From Pelobates cultripes (Eukaryota; Chordata; Amphibia; Anura; Pelobatidae), in contig OW240912.1 of the NCBI GenBank assembly GCA_933207985.1, forward strand, positions 73,235,834 to 73,299,833: a stretch of 64,000 nucleotides of DNA, written 5' to 3'. Position numbers and translations under genes: made by a program. Under the pieces are notes generated by a model. That model searched no databases and was not told where the DNA came from. It saw only the letters and a program-made list of their open reading frames with translations. This document shows, one piece after another, positions 1 through 11,937 of the stretch; position 1 is the stretch's first letter; each line of letters begins with the position of its first letter.

Positions 1-479
1 GAACGTGCACTAAGGCTAGGGAACTGTGTGGCCCTATTTGGCGTGCTCTAAAGTTCAGCCTATGCCAGCTACAGGGAGAGTCATTTTAAGCAGGCATCGT
101 CTGCAGGGCGTATCATTATAGGATATGTCAAAAGAAAATAAAACAGAAAAATCTAAACAGAGGAATGTGCATGTCTAGATTATTTAGAAAAGCCAAGAGT
201 GTAAGCCACGTGTTTTAACTAGACATGGAAGTGGTTATGCGAAGATAAGTTGAAAGGCACGTGTAAAAATGATCAAGAACAATGCTTTAAAGCCACCGGT
301 TATCAATAACTTGGATAATCTAGCAGCGATCACCATTGTTTTAAGGATAGTGTCCTGAGCTAGTGAGATTTCTGCTCCGGTTGGTCAACCTATGCCACAT
401 ATAGTCCAGGCTAGATAGTATGGTTCATTACCGGGCTCAGTCTCCTCTCTCTGTGGTCTCCTTACTTGATGCCGAAATA

Positions 480-1075
480 AATAGGCCTGGGATATTGCTA
501 TCCTTCAGTCATATGCATCAGGCTGCCTAAGAGTGAAGCTTTCGGATCCGGCTGGTTACAGCGAGGGCGAGGGAGCTTGGTCGGGACATGAGGGAGCGAG
601 TGTGCTAGAGCGCATGATGGAGTACAGCCATCCACTTCGGCGGCTTCTTGCGACATCTCCTCCGCCGCATTGCCCAAAACGATGCACAAATCCGGCCGAA
701 CGCATGTAGGAGCGGTTCCACTAGTGTGGATGATTGATGGGAGCTGTCCATGTTTGCCTTGGTGGAGTGTCTGCTCTTAATCTCCGGTGAGCAGGGTAGT
801 GTGACCATGTCAGGATGCCAGTGGGGACCAGGATAACCTCTGCCGGTCCAAAGGGGGGGGGGGACAGGACCCCACCTTGAGTATTTCTGCAGGCCCCAGA
901 GAGGTCTAGCACTAGTTATGCCTGCTGGATTCAGGCACTCATTGGCCTGTCCCTTGGCAGGGTTCTCCAAAAGAGCCACAGCAGAATTTTCATCAGAAAT
1001 AACAAGATTATGTGGAGGATTAGGCTTAAATAGATTATTCTGCTGAGAAGGTCCAGCCACATGCGGCCATCTTGG
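480..1075 (-). mobile_element. fragment of L1-derived non-autonomous retroposon
   Basis: Minus-strand sequence carries a 151-codon frame (1060-605) with GPVPPPLWTGRGYPGPHWH and FGRICASFWAMRRRRC. The block CCCCCTTTGGACCGG followed by a GGTTATCC repeat is also present at 34310 and 36100, and the FWA segment resembles the copy at 10.4 kb. The ends are not resolved. Confidence 0.5.
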
Positions 1076-2149
1076 TTGGCTGTCAGGATATTCGCAATTA
1101 CAACATTAGTTTAAATTTTTTTGTGCTGAATCATTTTGTAAATGGTAGTAAGGGCACAATCCTCTATATAAGCACGCGGCCTTGACTCGGCTTTGAAAGA
1201 ACCTGTCAGAGGAGTTGGGGTCCAATAAACATCATAGAAGACTTTGAGTAATCACTGGGAAGCTTGCTCCTGTGACACATGTAAGTGAAGTAATGGGTTT
1301 ATAGCTAATTTTTTACAAATGACTCTGCAAAGACCTTCATGGACTATGAGCTACCTAAAAAGCATAGATGTTTATGATGATTGGATTGTCCCTTTAAGAC
1401 ACACTGAATTCAAAATAAATAATTGTAATAAAATGTGTTGGTTTTTTATTTTGTATCATGCATTAAAAGGACTTCCCAGGCTGGAGATGATGGATTTTTG
1501 TGATGCATATATAGTAAATCCATTAACATATAATGTAAAAAGTACATAAGTAACCTCCCATGCTATTAGTAGAAAGAAGGAAAGAGGACTCGTTCATTTG
1601 GTAATAGCCTTGAGATAATGGGTGCCCCTGTACCCAGGCAACATAAAAGTAATTTGGATACATTAATGCAAATTACAACTAGACCTATGACGAGTCAGAA
1701 GGAAAGTGGATGTAACTTCGCAAATCCATCTAAAGATATGGTCGATAATCGTAGCCTCACTACATTTTATAAAACTAGCTTTGACCTTTTGATGGAAATC
1801 ACTTGTCTGGTCGCATCCTGTTTACTAGAAGATAGAGTTCTAAGTAAAGATTCCGTTCGTGATCTGTGTATAATTGTGGGAGGGTACTATTCATTTTGCC
1901 TTGTTGGGAACATTGACAAGTGAGGCTCAGGTATGAAAGGGGAAATACCGACAGGTTATCTACAATACAATAGTAACAGAAAAGACATAAGGCAATATTG
2001 CAAATATACAATGGATTGTGAAGTAGAATAAAATACACTCACAAACCCAAATTGATTGTAGACATGTCATTAATGGAGTCTTAAAACGACCTCAGGATGT
2101 GTAGGACCTCAATTCATGTAAGGATAGAAAAAGATAATAGTGCAGAGTT
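1076..2149. other. no gene recognised; possible LTR remnant
   Basis: A TATATAAG box (1164-1171) lies about 52 bases before AATAAA (1223-1228), a spacing reminiscent of an LTR core, but no TG/CA borders are seen. The rest looks like unique AT-rich sequence. Confidence 0.3.
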
Positions 2150-3890
2150 CCTCAGTCAAAAGACACTTCTTTATTACAAGATAACCTTACAGGATAAAAG
2201 CAGTACACAGGCACATCACAGTCTGTCGAGGAGATGGTAAGCTCCAGTCCTTGGATCCAAAAGTAGGACATGATAAATAACCAGGAACAGAAAGTAAAAA
2301 CTGATTAAATTAAAACAAACAGTAAAAGGGAAAACTCTGTACACTAAAAAAGTCCTACGCGCTTCGTTCAATGTTTCAGAAACTTCTTCAGGGGAATAGA
2401 ACAGAAGTCCTTTCCTTGTGGTAGCATGTTGCCAAAAGTCCAATGGTCTGTTTTTAAACGTTGTAGCTTTGGCACGAAAGAGGCTTAAACCAATCCAATA
2501 GGGAAGTAGAGCGCTTCCGGGTTCGTCACTGGAGCGCTTTTGCAAGTCAAGCCTCACTTCCAAGTTGTGTCCGCCCATGCAGATGTCGAGATGAAATATG
2601 GCGATGCATTCCAATCGCCATTCTTGCGTTTCACTTCTCATAATTGAGCGTAATTGTCCACAATGTCCATAAAATGACAGAAAATATTGCAAAAAATAAT
2701 TAGAATGCAAGTAAAGGATGTAGCATCATAAAACAGATTTAATATATAAACACGATGATAAAAAAGAAAACGATTAAAATACTTAATGAAAATAAGAATA
2801 AATTAGAGATGGTCTAAAAGACAATTTATAAAAAATTTTTTTATAGAAAACATATCAAATCAAGGTCAACATTCAGCCCTCTTGGTTGCATGGTCTTTAA
2901 GGTATGTATCCAGTACCCTTCTCTTTTTCTCAGATGAGTCATGAGGTCACCGCCTCTCTCATCTAGGGTCGCCTGTTTAATAACTATAAATTTAAAGTTA
3001 TTACTATTGAAATAAGGGTGTTTATTGCAATGTACTGGTACTGAATGTGACAGTATATTGTTTTTAATATTGTTCTTATGCTCCTGGAGCCTAACTTTCC
3101 TCCCTGTCCTCCCCACATATTGTGCACCACATCCACACATGAGTAGGTACACAACATGTGTGGAGGAACAGGATAGGAAGCTTTTAATTTTGAACTTTTC
3201 AGAGGTCTGGGTACTAGTGAACTCTTTCGTAACCTTAAACTGATGGTTACAACTTTTACAGTTACCACACGTGTGGAAACCTGTCTTCTGTTTTATTTTA
3301 TATTTTCCAGAGCGAAAAGTGCTTGGTGCTAAGATTTTTTTACTATTAGTGCCCTTTCTAAAAATAATTTTGGGGGCACGGAGGATTTGTTGGTGTAGAA
3401 ATTCGTCTTCTACAAGTAATGCCCAGTGTTTTTTTAATAATCCTTTGTATATCAAAGGCTCTGGAGTTATATTGGGTATTAAAAGAAAAATCAAAAATTG
3501 GATTTCTAGTTAAAACACCTGCTTTTTGTCCATAAGAAGATTATTCCTATTTATTTCCCTACCCTTTCAATTTCGGCGTCACAAAAATCTTCAGGTTAAC
3601 CTTTTTCTAAAAAAATTATTCCTTAAAACTAGTGAATGTGTATAAAAAGATTCCAGGTCACTACAATTCCTCCGTATTTGAATAAATTGGCTCTTTGGAA
3701 CTCCTTTAAGCCAGTTGAGATGATGGCCACTTTTAGTGTCAATAAAGCTATTGGAACCTATAGTTTTGAAAAAAAAAGTCTTAGTTTTTATTATCTGATT
3801 CTCAATATAAATTGGTAGATCAAGAAATCGATATTGGTGACACCTATCTTAGGAGTAAAAACCAATGCCTGTCAGTCAGACAACAGTTCC
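2150..3890 (-). mobile_element. Penelope-like element, 3' half
   Basis: On the minus strand this copy holds a decayed reverse-transcriptase end (about 3890-3500; GVTNIDFLIYQF readable at about 3860-3800), then an open GIY-YIG segment, a 450-base 3' region, the recurring CTGAAGAAG to GAAGCGCG motif (2393-2351) and an AATAAAG near 2168. Gene order and motif match the Penelope-like copy at 40-43 kb. It is 5'-truncated near 3890. Confidence 0.85.
2841..3494 (-). pseudogene. Penelope-like C-terminal fragment with GIY-YIG endonuclease
   Basis: Penelope-like retroelements encode a reverse transcriptase followed by a GIY-YIG nuclease. This 217-codon fragment holds the linker with Cys pairs (CGNCKSC) and then STHVVYLLMCGCGAQYVGRT, which is the GIY-YIG core. 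GRKVRLQEHKNNI (Arg and His) and a terminal segment ending LNVDLDLICFL follow. A stop just upstream and several more before 3500 separate it from the RT remains, so no complete protein is possible. Confidence 0.9.
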
Positions 3891-4375
3891 TGTTACTTCC
3901 TGATTGTTTTTCTCAGTGGACTTAAACTCAAGAGACAGGATTAGATCATTTAATATCTAGATTCAGGGTGGCCACCAGGAGGGTACATGCAGTATACCTG
4001 TATGGAAAAAAAACAAAACAAGTTTTCCCTCCACGCAACATTGCCAGCTTTAACAGAGGGAGAGGGAGCTTGTAAGGCTGCCTATCTGCTCCTTTACTGG
4101 GTCCTCTCCCTCTCGTGAATTCTGGCTGTCAGAGTGGTGCTCTGGGTTACCATGGCAATGCTCCGACGCTGGACTTTGCGAGGGCCCACAAGGACAGCAT
4201 GGGCAACCCGCACCAAGCAGACAGCCTCTATAGTACCAAAGGACTGCCAGGAAATGCAGTATCCATCCTCCATGGCCAGAGGTAATAAAAGGGAGTGGAA
4301 ATATATTAAATAAAGAAAACAAAAATGAATAAACCATTCCTTTCATTTCTCCCTCCCCCCACTATCTAAGGCCAC

Positions 4376-4600
4376 AAACACACACACACACCGCATACAT
4401 TATATATACACACTGCATGCACTACACACACTGCATGCACTATATATATATACACACCGCATACACTATATGCACACACCGCATCCAATATATGCACACA
4501 CTGAATCCACTATATACACACTACATACATTATATACACACTGCATACACTACACACACTGTATCCCTTACAAACAAACTGCATCCATAATACCAGTGGC
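4376..4600 (+). repeat. CA/TA-rich minisatellite
   Basis: The units resemble ACACACTGCATACACTATAT, with variable length. Confidence 0.85.
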
Positions 4601-4778
4601 GTACACAAAATCCATGGGGCCCCGGTGCGAAAATTGAACCGTGCCCCCCCTTCCCTCCTCTGCGCTTACTCTACGCGGGCCGGGGCCACAACACATGGCA
4701 GCAGGCACCTGGTCGCACGGCTGCGACCCCTACGACCGCGGTATGTATGCTAGTGCATGCAGATACACACACACTTAA

Positions 4779-5010
4779 AGGACCACTACAGACACCCAGA
4801 TCACATCAGCTCAATAAAGTGGTCTGGGTGCCAGGTCCCTCTAGTTTTAACCCTGCAGCTGAAAACATACCAGTTTCAGAGAAACTGCTATGTTCCACTG
4901 GGGGTTATTCCAGCCTCTAGTGGCTGTCTCACTGACAGGAGGGATCCCCAGCGCCAAGGTAGACTGGCGCTGGAGAAAGGTAAGTGCTGAAGGGGTTTTA
5001 AACACACACA
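4779..5010 (+). mobile_element. TTAA-type MITE, left part
   Basis: The left end AGGACCACTACAGACACCCA follows TTAA (4775-4778). The interior AGTGGTCTGGGTGCCAGG and the CATACCAGTTTC block match the family. The right end is not found: the element runs into the CA-rich minisatellite, which probably expanded inside it. Confidence 0.65.
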
Positions 5011-5445
5011 CACTCTCACGAACAGATGCATACACACTAGCTAACAGACACACACATTTACTGACAAAGACACACACAGCGACATACATACATACACACT
5101 CCCTGACAGACAGACCCACATACACACTCACTTACAAAACATACACTCTCACTGACAAACACACACTCACTAACAGACACACACAAACTAACACACTCAG
5201 TAACAGACACACACAGTAACACACACTCACACACACTCACTGACACACAAACTAACACACACACTGACACACACTCACTAGCAGACACACACTTAATAAT
5301 AGACACACACAAACTAACACACACACAAAAACTAACACACTCACTGACACTCCCTAGCAGACACACAGTAACACACACACTGACACAAAAACTAACACTA
5401 ACACACACAGACACACACTCTAACACTAACACACATACACAAACA
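4995..5445 (+). repeat. CA-rich minisatellite
   Basis: The words CACACACTCACTGACAGACA and ACACAAACTAACACACTCA repeat imperfectly. The long open frames here on both strands are artefacts of the repeat. Confidence 0.92.
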
Positions 5446-5579
5446 CGTTTTTTTTTTTTGTAATGTGATCCCCCAGCCTCCCTACCTTTTGGAGTGCTGA
5501 GGGGATTCCCTGGGGTCCAGTGGTGTTGCTGGGAGGCCGGTCCTGTTGGCGCGCGAGGGAGCACTGAGATCCTCCTGTT

Positions 5580-5669
5580 CAGCTCCCTCGCGCCGCTTAC
5601 TGATGCTGGAGCCGGAATATGCCGTCATATTCCGGCTCCAGCATCAGTAAGCGGCGTGCAAGGGAGCTG
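5580..5669. repeat. palindrome, 43-base arms, 4-base loop
   Basis: The left arm from CAGCTCCCTCGCGCCGCTTA to GGAATATG (5580-5621) is matched by the right arm CATATTCC to GGGAGCTG (5626-5669), with about two mismatches or offsets. The loop is CCGT. It lies just before a second palindrome. Confidence 0.9.
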
Positions 5670-5683
5670 GGCAGAGAGCACTC

Positions 5684-5788
5684 AGTAACATAAAACAGCT
5701 TTAAAAAACACTAACGCGTTTCACACTTTGATAAAGCCTCTTTGCAGGAGAAACGCATTAGTGTTTTTTAAAGCTGTTTTATGTTACT
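5684..5788. repeat. palindrome with 39-base arms enclosing a hammerhead-like motif
   Basis: The arms 5684-5722 and 5750-5788 are inverted with one mismatch (AGTAACATAAAACAGC at one end and its complement at the other). The 27-base centre has TTTGATAAAG and a short CTC/GAG stem, followed by AAACGC. These are the elements seen at Penelope-type ends, and AATAAAG follows near 5809. Confidence 0.88.
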
Positions 5789-6770
5789 ATTTTTTTTTTA
5801 TCTCCAATAAAGATAGCTCATTTATGCTATTGGGGCCTTTTTATTCTATTTTCTTTTATAATATAATTCCTTTTACTCTCTCCAACACCCCCACTGGAGG
5901 ACTCGAGTAGTGATATCCTTAGTGGGGATCATACCACCTACGCCTACATATATTTAGCAATATCCTGTTTGCTCTTCACTTGTGAGTATACCTCCATTTT
6001 TTTTTTTAATCATTTTATTTTGTATTAGCCAGAGAGCACTATTTTGTGTTTTTATCCTTTTTATATATCACCAACTATTTGAATACCGACCTACTGCCAT
6101 TGGAAAGGAGATATACCCTACCATCACTGGAGACCCCCTTTTTGAGGACATCCAAGGACCATCTACATATCCATGTACTGTCCAGGCGCACATATCTGGA
6201 GCTGAGTTTAGGCTCCAGAAAATTGTAACTGCAATTCCTTAACCTTCATTTACCATCACTTAAGATCTCAATATACTACAGTATATCCGTGTCTTTTTCC
6301 TTCCCTCCTCCATATTGCTCTGAGCGTGGGAATTCCTTCACAGGCTCTGCTCCCTGATCCTACTACCTACATCCATTATACCACCAGAAAAGAAGAGACT
6401 CTGGTTTTTGGGAAGTTTCAGCAGCCACATACTACAATTGCAAGTACTGATATTCCACCTACCCCTCTACACACATTAAATCCCCTTCAAATGTACACTG
6501 CACCATCTACCTCAGCTCTAAGTGGCTGTGAGATGGTGGTGGAAAGAGTGGCAAGCCCTGTAGGTGACACAGAATGGGCACCAGGGGCCCAGGCCTTGAG
6601 CTGTGTAAGTGGCTACAAAATGTATCCAGCCCTATCTGGAGTATTAATAAGGTGGGCGATGTCCCTAAATATTTTGACAATCCTCTGGATAAAGAAATAC
6701 TCTCTGTTCTAGTGGAACTAGCTGATGACGATTTATTTCCCTTTAGTGTAACAATCGGATTCTAAGAAGA
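5789..6770 (+). mobile_element. probable Penelope-type end and flanking fragment
   Basis: After the palindrome, the sequence has AATAAAG and a TGTGAGTATACC segment resembling the tail of the 16.1 kb unit. Two overlapping short frames (6326-6712, 6574-6765) follow. The latter ends LADDDLFPFSVTIGF and has no similarity I recognise. It may be the amino-terminal remnant of an element, but this is a guess. Confidence 0.4.
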
Positions 6771-6949
6771 AAAAACAAAGGTTAGAATTCCTATTGATTT
6801 AAGTGTCCATCCAAATATTATCTAAAAAATTATCAAAAGAGCTAAAAAAATACTCAATATTTAAATGGTGATATAAATAAAAAAAAAAATGATAATAGCT
6901 GCTGAAAACAGAGAAGATTATTCCCAAAATCTTAAACATATAGGTCAAG

Positions 6950-7585
6950 TAAAAGTGTCGGCGCTTAGTGGATTATTCCCAGGGTAAATTATACTGGGTC
7001 CTGTTATAGGTATAGTCTTAATATTGTGCAGAGTGAATTTGTATTAAGTTCCTAAAGGTGTATCACATAAAGTGAGTTTAAAAATTAGGGTATATAGGAT
7101 GGGACAGTGGTTATGATATATTTAACATTTATTTTGCATAAAAACATATACCTAACCTTTATAAAAACTCTATAGACAGTAAAAACAAATTACAATTTTT
7201 TTTTGGATTAAGACAGATGTTCAGTTATGACTACAGCAAAGTCAGGGATGTATGAAAAGCAGAAAGTTTCCGTAAAGTCCACTCCTTCAATAGCAGCAAG
7301 GTCCTTTATGGCAATGGGAGACTTAACCGCGGTGCAGATTTATAGAAAGAAGTGATAGTGATGATGCTTTGATGTCTGGATTGTAACTTAATGTAGCCAG
7401 ATGGATCCGTTGAATGCCAGAATCCCAGCCACAATAAAAAGTTTCTCCGACCAGACGAGCACTTGTGGGATAAACTGCTCCAAAAATCACTGAAGCTGGC
7501 ATCAGTTATAGCCTGTTATCCACTCTACGTGTTTCGCCCAATCTTCGCGTGCTTTTTCAAGATGGAGAGATAACAGGATTTTAAA
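6950..7585 (-). mobile_element. Penelope-type end, opposite orientation
   Basis: Read on the minus strand, it begins with CCTGTTATC (7577-7569), then CTTGAAAAAGC, GGGCGAAACACG and GATAACAGG (7520-7512), so the motif is closed by a 9-bp outer stem. An AT-rich tail runs to about 6950. It faces the copy at 5684-6240. Confidence 0.5.
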
Positions 7586-7726
7586 TCTTTTATATCCATT
7601 GTGTTCTCGTTGCAGATTGTGGTTGGTTAAAGGTATAATACATTATTCGTCATGGAAGAGCATTTCCTGTACTCATATGTGGTATAATTTCTTGATTGCC
7701 AAAGTTCTTTAATATGCTTTGATTTT

Positions 7727-7778
7727 ACTTAAAGGTATAATGTGTTACCTTGATATATAACACACTATACCTTTAAGT
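7727..7778. repeat. short palindrome
   Basis: ACTTAAAGGTATAATGTGTTA and TAACACACTATACCTTTAAGT form an imperfect hairpin with an 8-10-base loop, probably the collapsed ends of a MITE. Confidence 0.6.
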
Positions 7779-7989
7779 AACATAAAAGCATATAAAAGAA
7801 CTTGGGGGGGGAGGGGAGGAGGGTAACAGCCTCTACAGTTATCAGGGCAACACTCCAACAGGCCAGATTTCACAAGAGTAAACTCTATCCCTAGGAGATG
7901 CAGTTCACTCACCCCCAGACCACCCTCCTCCCGGGTCAAAGGTAAGAAGGAAAAGGGGATATAAAGTTTAATTTATTCATCAAAAATAT

Positions 7990-8215
7990 ATATATTTGCA
8001 TTGCTACCATCTGACCCCTCACACACAATACCTCCAAACACATTCACACAGTGCATTCCTCACACAACACTGCACACTTCCCATACTGCACCCCTCACAT
8101 GCTGCACTCCTTACATACACACACTACTCCCCTCACACACTGCACACCTCACACACTGCACTCAGCACACACACTGCACATCTCAAACACACACAGTGCT
8201 CCCCTCACACATACT
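7990..8215 (+). repeat. CA-rich minisatellite with TGCACTCCTCACA units
   Basis: CCCCTCACACACTGCACACC-like units repeat about ten times; the His/Thr-rich frames here are artefacts. Confidence 0.88.
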
Positions 8216-9585
8216 GTTGTAGAGGAATTGGCAACTGGGCTAACATAAACCCTTCCCTGCACAAAAATTACAGAAGATGGTATAACACCAGTAATCCAAA
8301 GGAAGAAATTAGATTATATTTAAGTAATGTTAAGTGCCTCTGGTAAAGCCATTAAGCAGAGAAGCTGTTTTGTTAGCAACCAGGGAAACAGTATTGCGTA
8401 GATGGTGGCAGTAAAGTTTACAGATGACATTACTAAGCCCACGTCTTCTTTTCAATAAATCACCGGAACTCTATAACATACTCCTGAGAACATAGCAAGC
8501 CTTTCTCTTCAGCTAACCTGATCTGATTGCAGCGATGGAGAAACCATTAGGATGAAAAAAATCAGCTTATTTCAAGCAACTTGCTATCAAATGTACTGTA
8601 CTTAAAAACAGTCGATAGCTATAATTCTAATGGAGATATTACCAGCAGGAGAGCTGTAGGTTCATCACACAATTGAATATGATGTGCAATGCCAAGACCT
8701 CTCCTTAAGAAAACATCCAGTGCTTTTAAAAAATGGTCCATTTAACTCTTCTGAGTGTTAGAGGCTTTCAAAAAAAAACCAAAAAAACATTTAAGAAAGG
8801 CCTTCCACTTGTGCAGCATAGGAAGAGTTACATTTCAGTGCACTTAATCCTCTAATTGTTGAGAAACGTGAAGGCTTTTACATGGTGTTTTAACAGCATA
8901 AATGTATAGATCAATTCTAAACAACATGTAGGCTTCTGGTGTCTGTAGAACAGAAATGACCATCATGCTTTGCCAGCCTTCTAGTAGAACCTTCAGACGT
9001 TCTGGCTAGACAGGGGACTCAAACACATTGTTTCAAGGCCATGATTATGAAGTGTGAAACAGTCATTGAAAGTTAGAAACTATTCTGCTGATCTCAGTTG
9101 TGAGGTGATTTGTTAAATGCTTCCTGTAATGTGATAATTGGACGTGGAAGAGACAGAGCCTTGTGCCAGGACAATATAAAACTAGCAGCATTTCGGAGGA
9201 AGCAGGAATGAGATCTTAGGGTTGTGATAAGGAATGTTTATGACATGCTGTGCACCCTAGAGGTGTTTGCTCCCTTTAACACACTAGATTGTGTGCAATC
9301 TGTTTCAAGTTCTCAAACGTATATCAATTAATTTATATTTTTTTCTGTAGAGTAAGCCATTTTACATACATTTTTTTTCCCTTCTCTATCTTACAGAATG
9401 TTTTTGTGCAAAATAGGTAAATGAAGAATTCTGGCCTTTAAACGCATGGGGTTAAGTGATGAACAAGGACTGGGTTGGCCGTTTCCTCTAGCCTATAAGG
9501 AAGAAATTGTAGCAGAAATATTAAAATCAACTGTTTGCTTTTTTCCATTTACATGCTATTTTCTTGAACAAAGACAACCTGTTTG
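8216..9585. other. no gene recognised
   Basis: The sequence is AT-rich and apparently unique, with scattered homopolymer runs. I see no exon, RNA gene or clear repeat. Confidence 0.5.
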
Positions 9586-9595
9586 TTTCTACTTT

Positions 9596-10888
9596 TTAAA
9601 AAAAAAAATCTTTATTTTTTTTGTGCAAAAAGTGACAACAAGCGAGCATAGCCACGATATCATCTGCAGGCATTTTTCATTACATTTCAGTTGAAACGGC
9701 ACAATTTTTTTTTTTAATAACATGATTATAACAGGCTTTTAAACATCACTGGTTTATATATTAGCATGCTAGACTAAACATATATATATATAACAAGGCT
9801 AGTTGTGCTGAGGCTTCTAAATATTTAACATTGCATTGATAAACTAGACAGCTTTTATGGTTAGAGTGAGGTTACACATTGTCGACTACAGGGAAATACC
9901 AGCAGTTTCACCATTAGTTTGTACAAGCTTAAGTTGCCCCTTTAGTGAGGACTGGCTAATAAAATATTGCATGTGCTGTTAGAGTAGAGTCAAGGTAGGC
10001 ACTACAGTAGTAAACTGCGAGAGGTAAAATAAAGACATTTTAATAAAATCTGTTACTCTATGCTTAACTAACGGTCAGTTCCTGTGATATAAGGCATAAT
10101 GTGAAAGTCCTGCTATAACGAGACATGCCTGACAAGCATGGTGCCTCTGGTCTGCTGTGGGGTTGTTGCGGCTTACAGTGGGGGTGAGTGCTTGTTATGG
10201 TGAAGGCTCTACGTTTCTGCTTGTGCCTCCGGTCCCGTTTTCGGTGTCTCTTTGGGGGAGTCTCTGGCGGCTATCATTCTGCGTCCGCTCTTGGGGCCTG
10301 GGAGTGCCGGTGGCGTGGGTGCAAGAGTGGTACGTTTAGCTTTAGCCGTGTTCAGTGTCCTCTTCGCAATCCTGGCCCAGAAGGCAGCAAAAATTGCATC
10401 TAGCTTAGTCAGGGTGTCGTTTGGCGATTTTCCACTTGTCTCCATGTTTGCTGACTGGCGTGTCGTATCCGCCATTTTGGAGTTAGGGACTCGTGGTGTT
10501 TGCAGTCTTTGGGACGTGAATGCTGCTGGTGCCGGGATATCCCCCACCAGTGGGGGGGGAGGGGAAGGCTCGTGGGTGGTCCTCCGCAGTTTTTGAGTCC
10601 GGGCCTTGGGATTGGCCACATCACCCATGCCCTCACCTCCGTCCAGGCCGCTATTCAGGCTAGTCGTCGTTGCGGTAGGCCCCATCAGTGCAGCCCGCGT
10701 TCCTGGCGGCTCAGAGTTTCAAGAGTGACCTCTGTATGCTCTCCCTTGCAGCCCCTACCTGGGTGATGCAATTTTAAACAATTTTGTAGCATGAGAACCG
10801 GGGTTATTTCGAGTAAAGTAGGATTTCAGACGAGAGCTCATGCTGCACACGTCTGATCAGCTCCCCAGCCAGGCTCCGCCCCCGTTTT
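9596..10888 (-). mobile_element. L1-derived non-autonomous retroposon with 10-base TSD
   Basis: On the minus strand it begins CGGGGGCGGAGCCTGGCTGG, a typical L1 promoter start, and ends in AATAAAG and a poly(A)-rich tail. TTTCTACTTT flanks both sides (9586-9595 and 10889-10898). The first half contains a 158-codon frame (10685-10209) with MADTTRQ and LTKLDAIFAAFWARIAK, resembling an ORF1 amino terminus. The second half is an AT-rich tail. No RT is encoded, so it would depend on a LINE. Confidence 0.82.
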
Positions 10889-11339
10889 TTTCTACTTTAA
10901 CAGCAGAATGACATGATCTTAAACTCATGCTGCCCATGTGGAATAAATCTCAGTATATACTGCAGAATGCTATTAAAGTCAGTGAAGCAGGCACACAGTG
11001 AATGATTGCCAAGGAAGCAAACAAATTATAATATAACGTATAGAAGGGACAAAAATGAAATGTTACTACTTCCTATGGTTTTCTGTTACCCTGCATAAAA
11101 TGCATAGAAAAACAAGGCTTACTGTGGAAGAATAAATGCCTAAATATTATTCTCACTTTCACTAACACGTCATATAGCACTGATTTTATATAAATAAAGT
11201 ATTTTTATATGATGTGAGAAGTCGGTGGTGCTGATGTAGAAGTTAATTAGTGGGTTTAGTGTTTTTTTCAGTACAAGATTCACTCCATAAGCAGGATTTC
11301 AGAATACCATACATTTATACTATATAGTATCATACTAAA

Positions 11340-11765
11340 ATAACTGTGAGAGAGAGAGGGGTGATGTGAGAGGGAGGGGGAGTGATGTGAGAGGGAGGGA
11401 GGGGGGAGTGATGTGAGAGGGAGGGGGATGATGTGAGAGGGAGGGAGTGATGTGTGGAGGGAGGGGATGTGAGAGGGAGGGAGGGAGTGATGTGAGAGGG
11501 AGGGGGTGATGTGAGAGGGAGGGGGTGATGAGGGATGGAAGAGTGATGTGAGGGAGTGGGTTATGTGAGAAGGGGGGTGATGTGAGAGGGAGGGAGGGGT
11601 GATGTGAGAGGGATGGGGTAATGTGAGAGGGAGGGTGATGTGAGAGGGAGGGGGTGATGAGAAGGAGGGGGTGATGTGAGAAGAAGGGGGGTTGATGTTG
11701 ATGGTGAGTGAGGGGGGTTGATGGTGAGGGGGGTTGATGTGAGAGAGAGGGGGGTCTGATGGGGA
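11340..11765 (+). repeat. GA-rich minisatellite
   Basis: The array is made of imperfect repeats of GTGATGTGAGAGGGAGGG, about 16-24 bases per unit, around twenty copies. Frames on the other strand are low-complexity artefacts. Confidence 0.92.
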
Positions 11766-11828
11766 AACAACCTACCTTGATTTATTCCCTGGTGGTCCGG
11801 TGGCCATTACTTCCGGTCTGCAGCTCCG

Positions 11829-11937
11829 CAGAGCTGCAGACCATGTAATCTCGCGAGACCATCAGAGCGTTGCCGTGGTAACCCGCGGCAACGCTCTGAT
11901 TGGCCAGTTCTCGCGAGACACATGGTCTGCAGCTCTG
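11829..11937. repeat. palindrome, CG-containing
   Basis: Outer arms CAGAGCTGCAGACCATGT and ACATGGTCTGCAGCTCTG enclose inner arms with CTCGCGAGA and GAGCGTTGCCG against CGGCAACGCTC. A related block (CAACGCTCTG with CGATAACGTTGCC) lies at 25020-25060, so this belongs to a dispersed repeat. Confidence 0.8.

Noticed and set aside
2216..2710. 164-codon frame containing SPEEVSETLNEARRTFLVYR
   Set aside because: It overlaps the non-coding 3' region and structured motif of the Penelope-like element; the open frame is incidental.
4847..5564. Cys/Val/Ser-rich frames of 94-168 codons
   Set aside because: They are antisense readings of a CA-rich minisatellite.
11340..11765. Possible CRISPR array or regular spacer structure
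   Set aside because: Units vary in length, lack unique spacers, and the context is vertebrate; it is a minisatellite.
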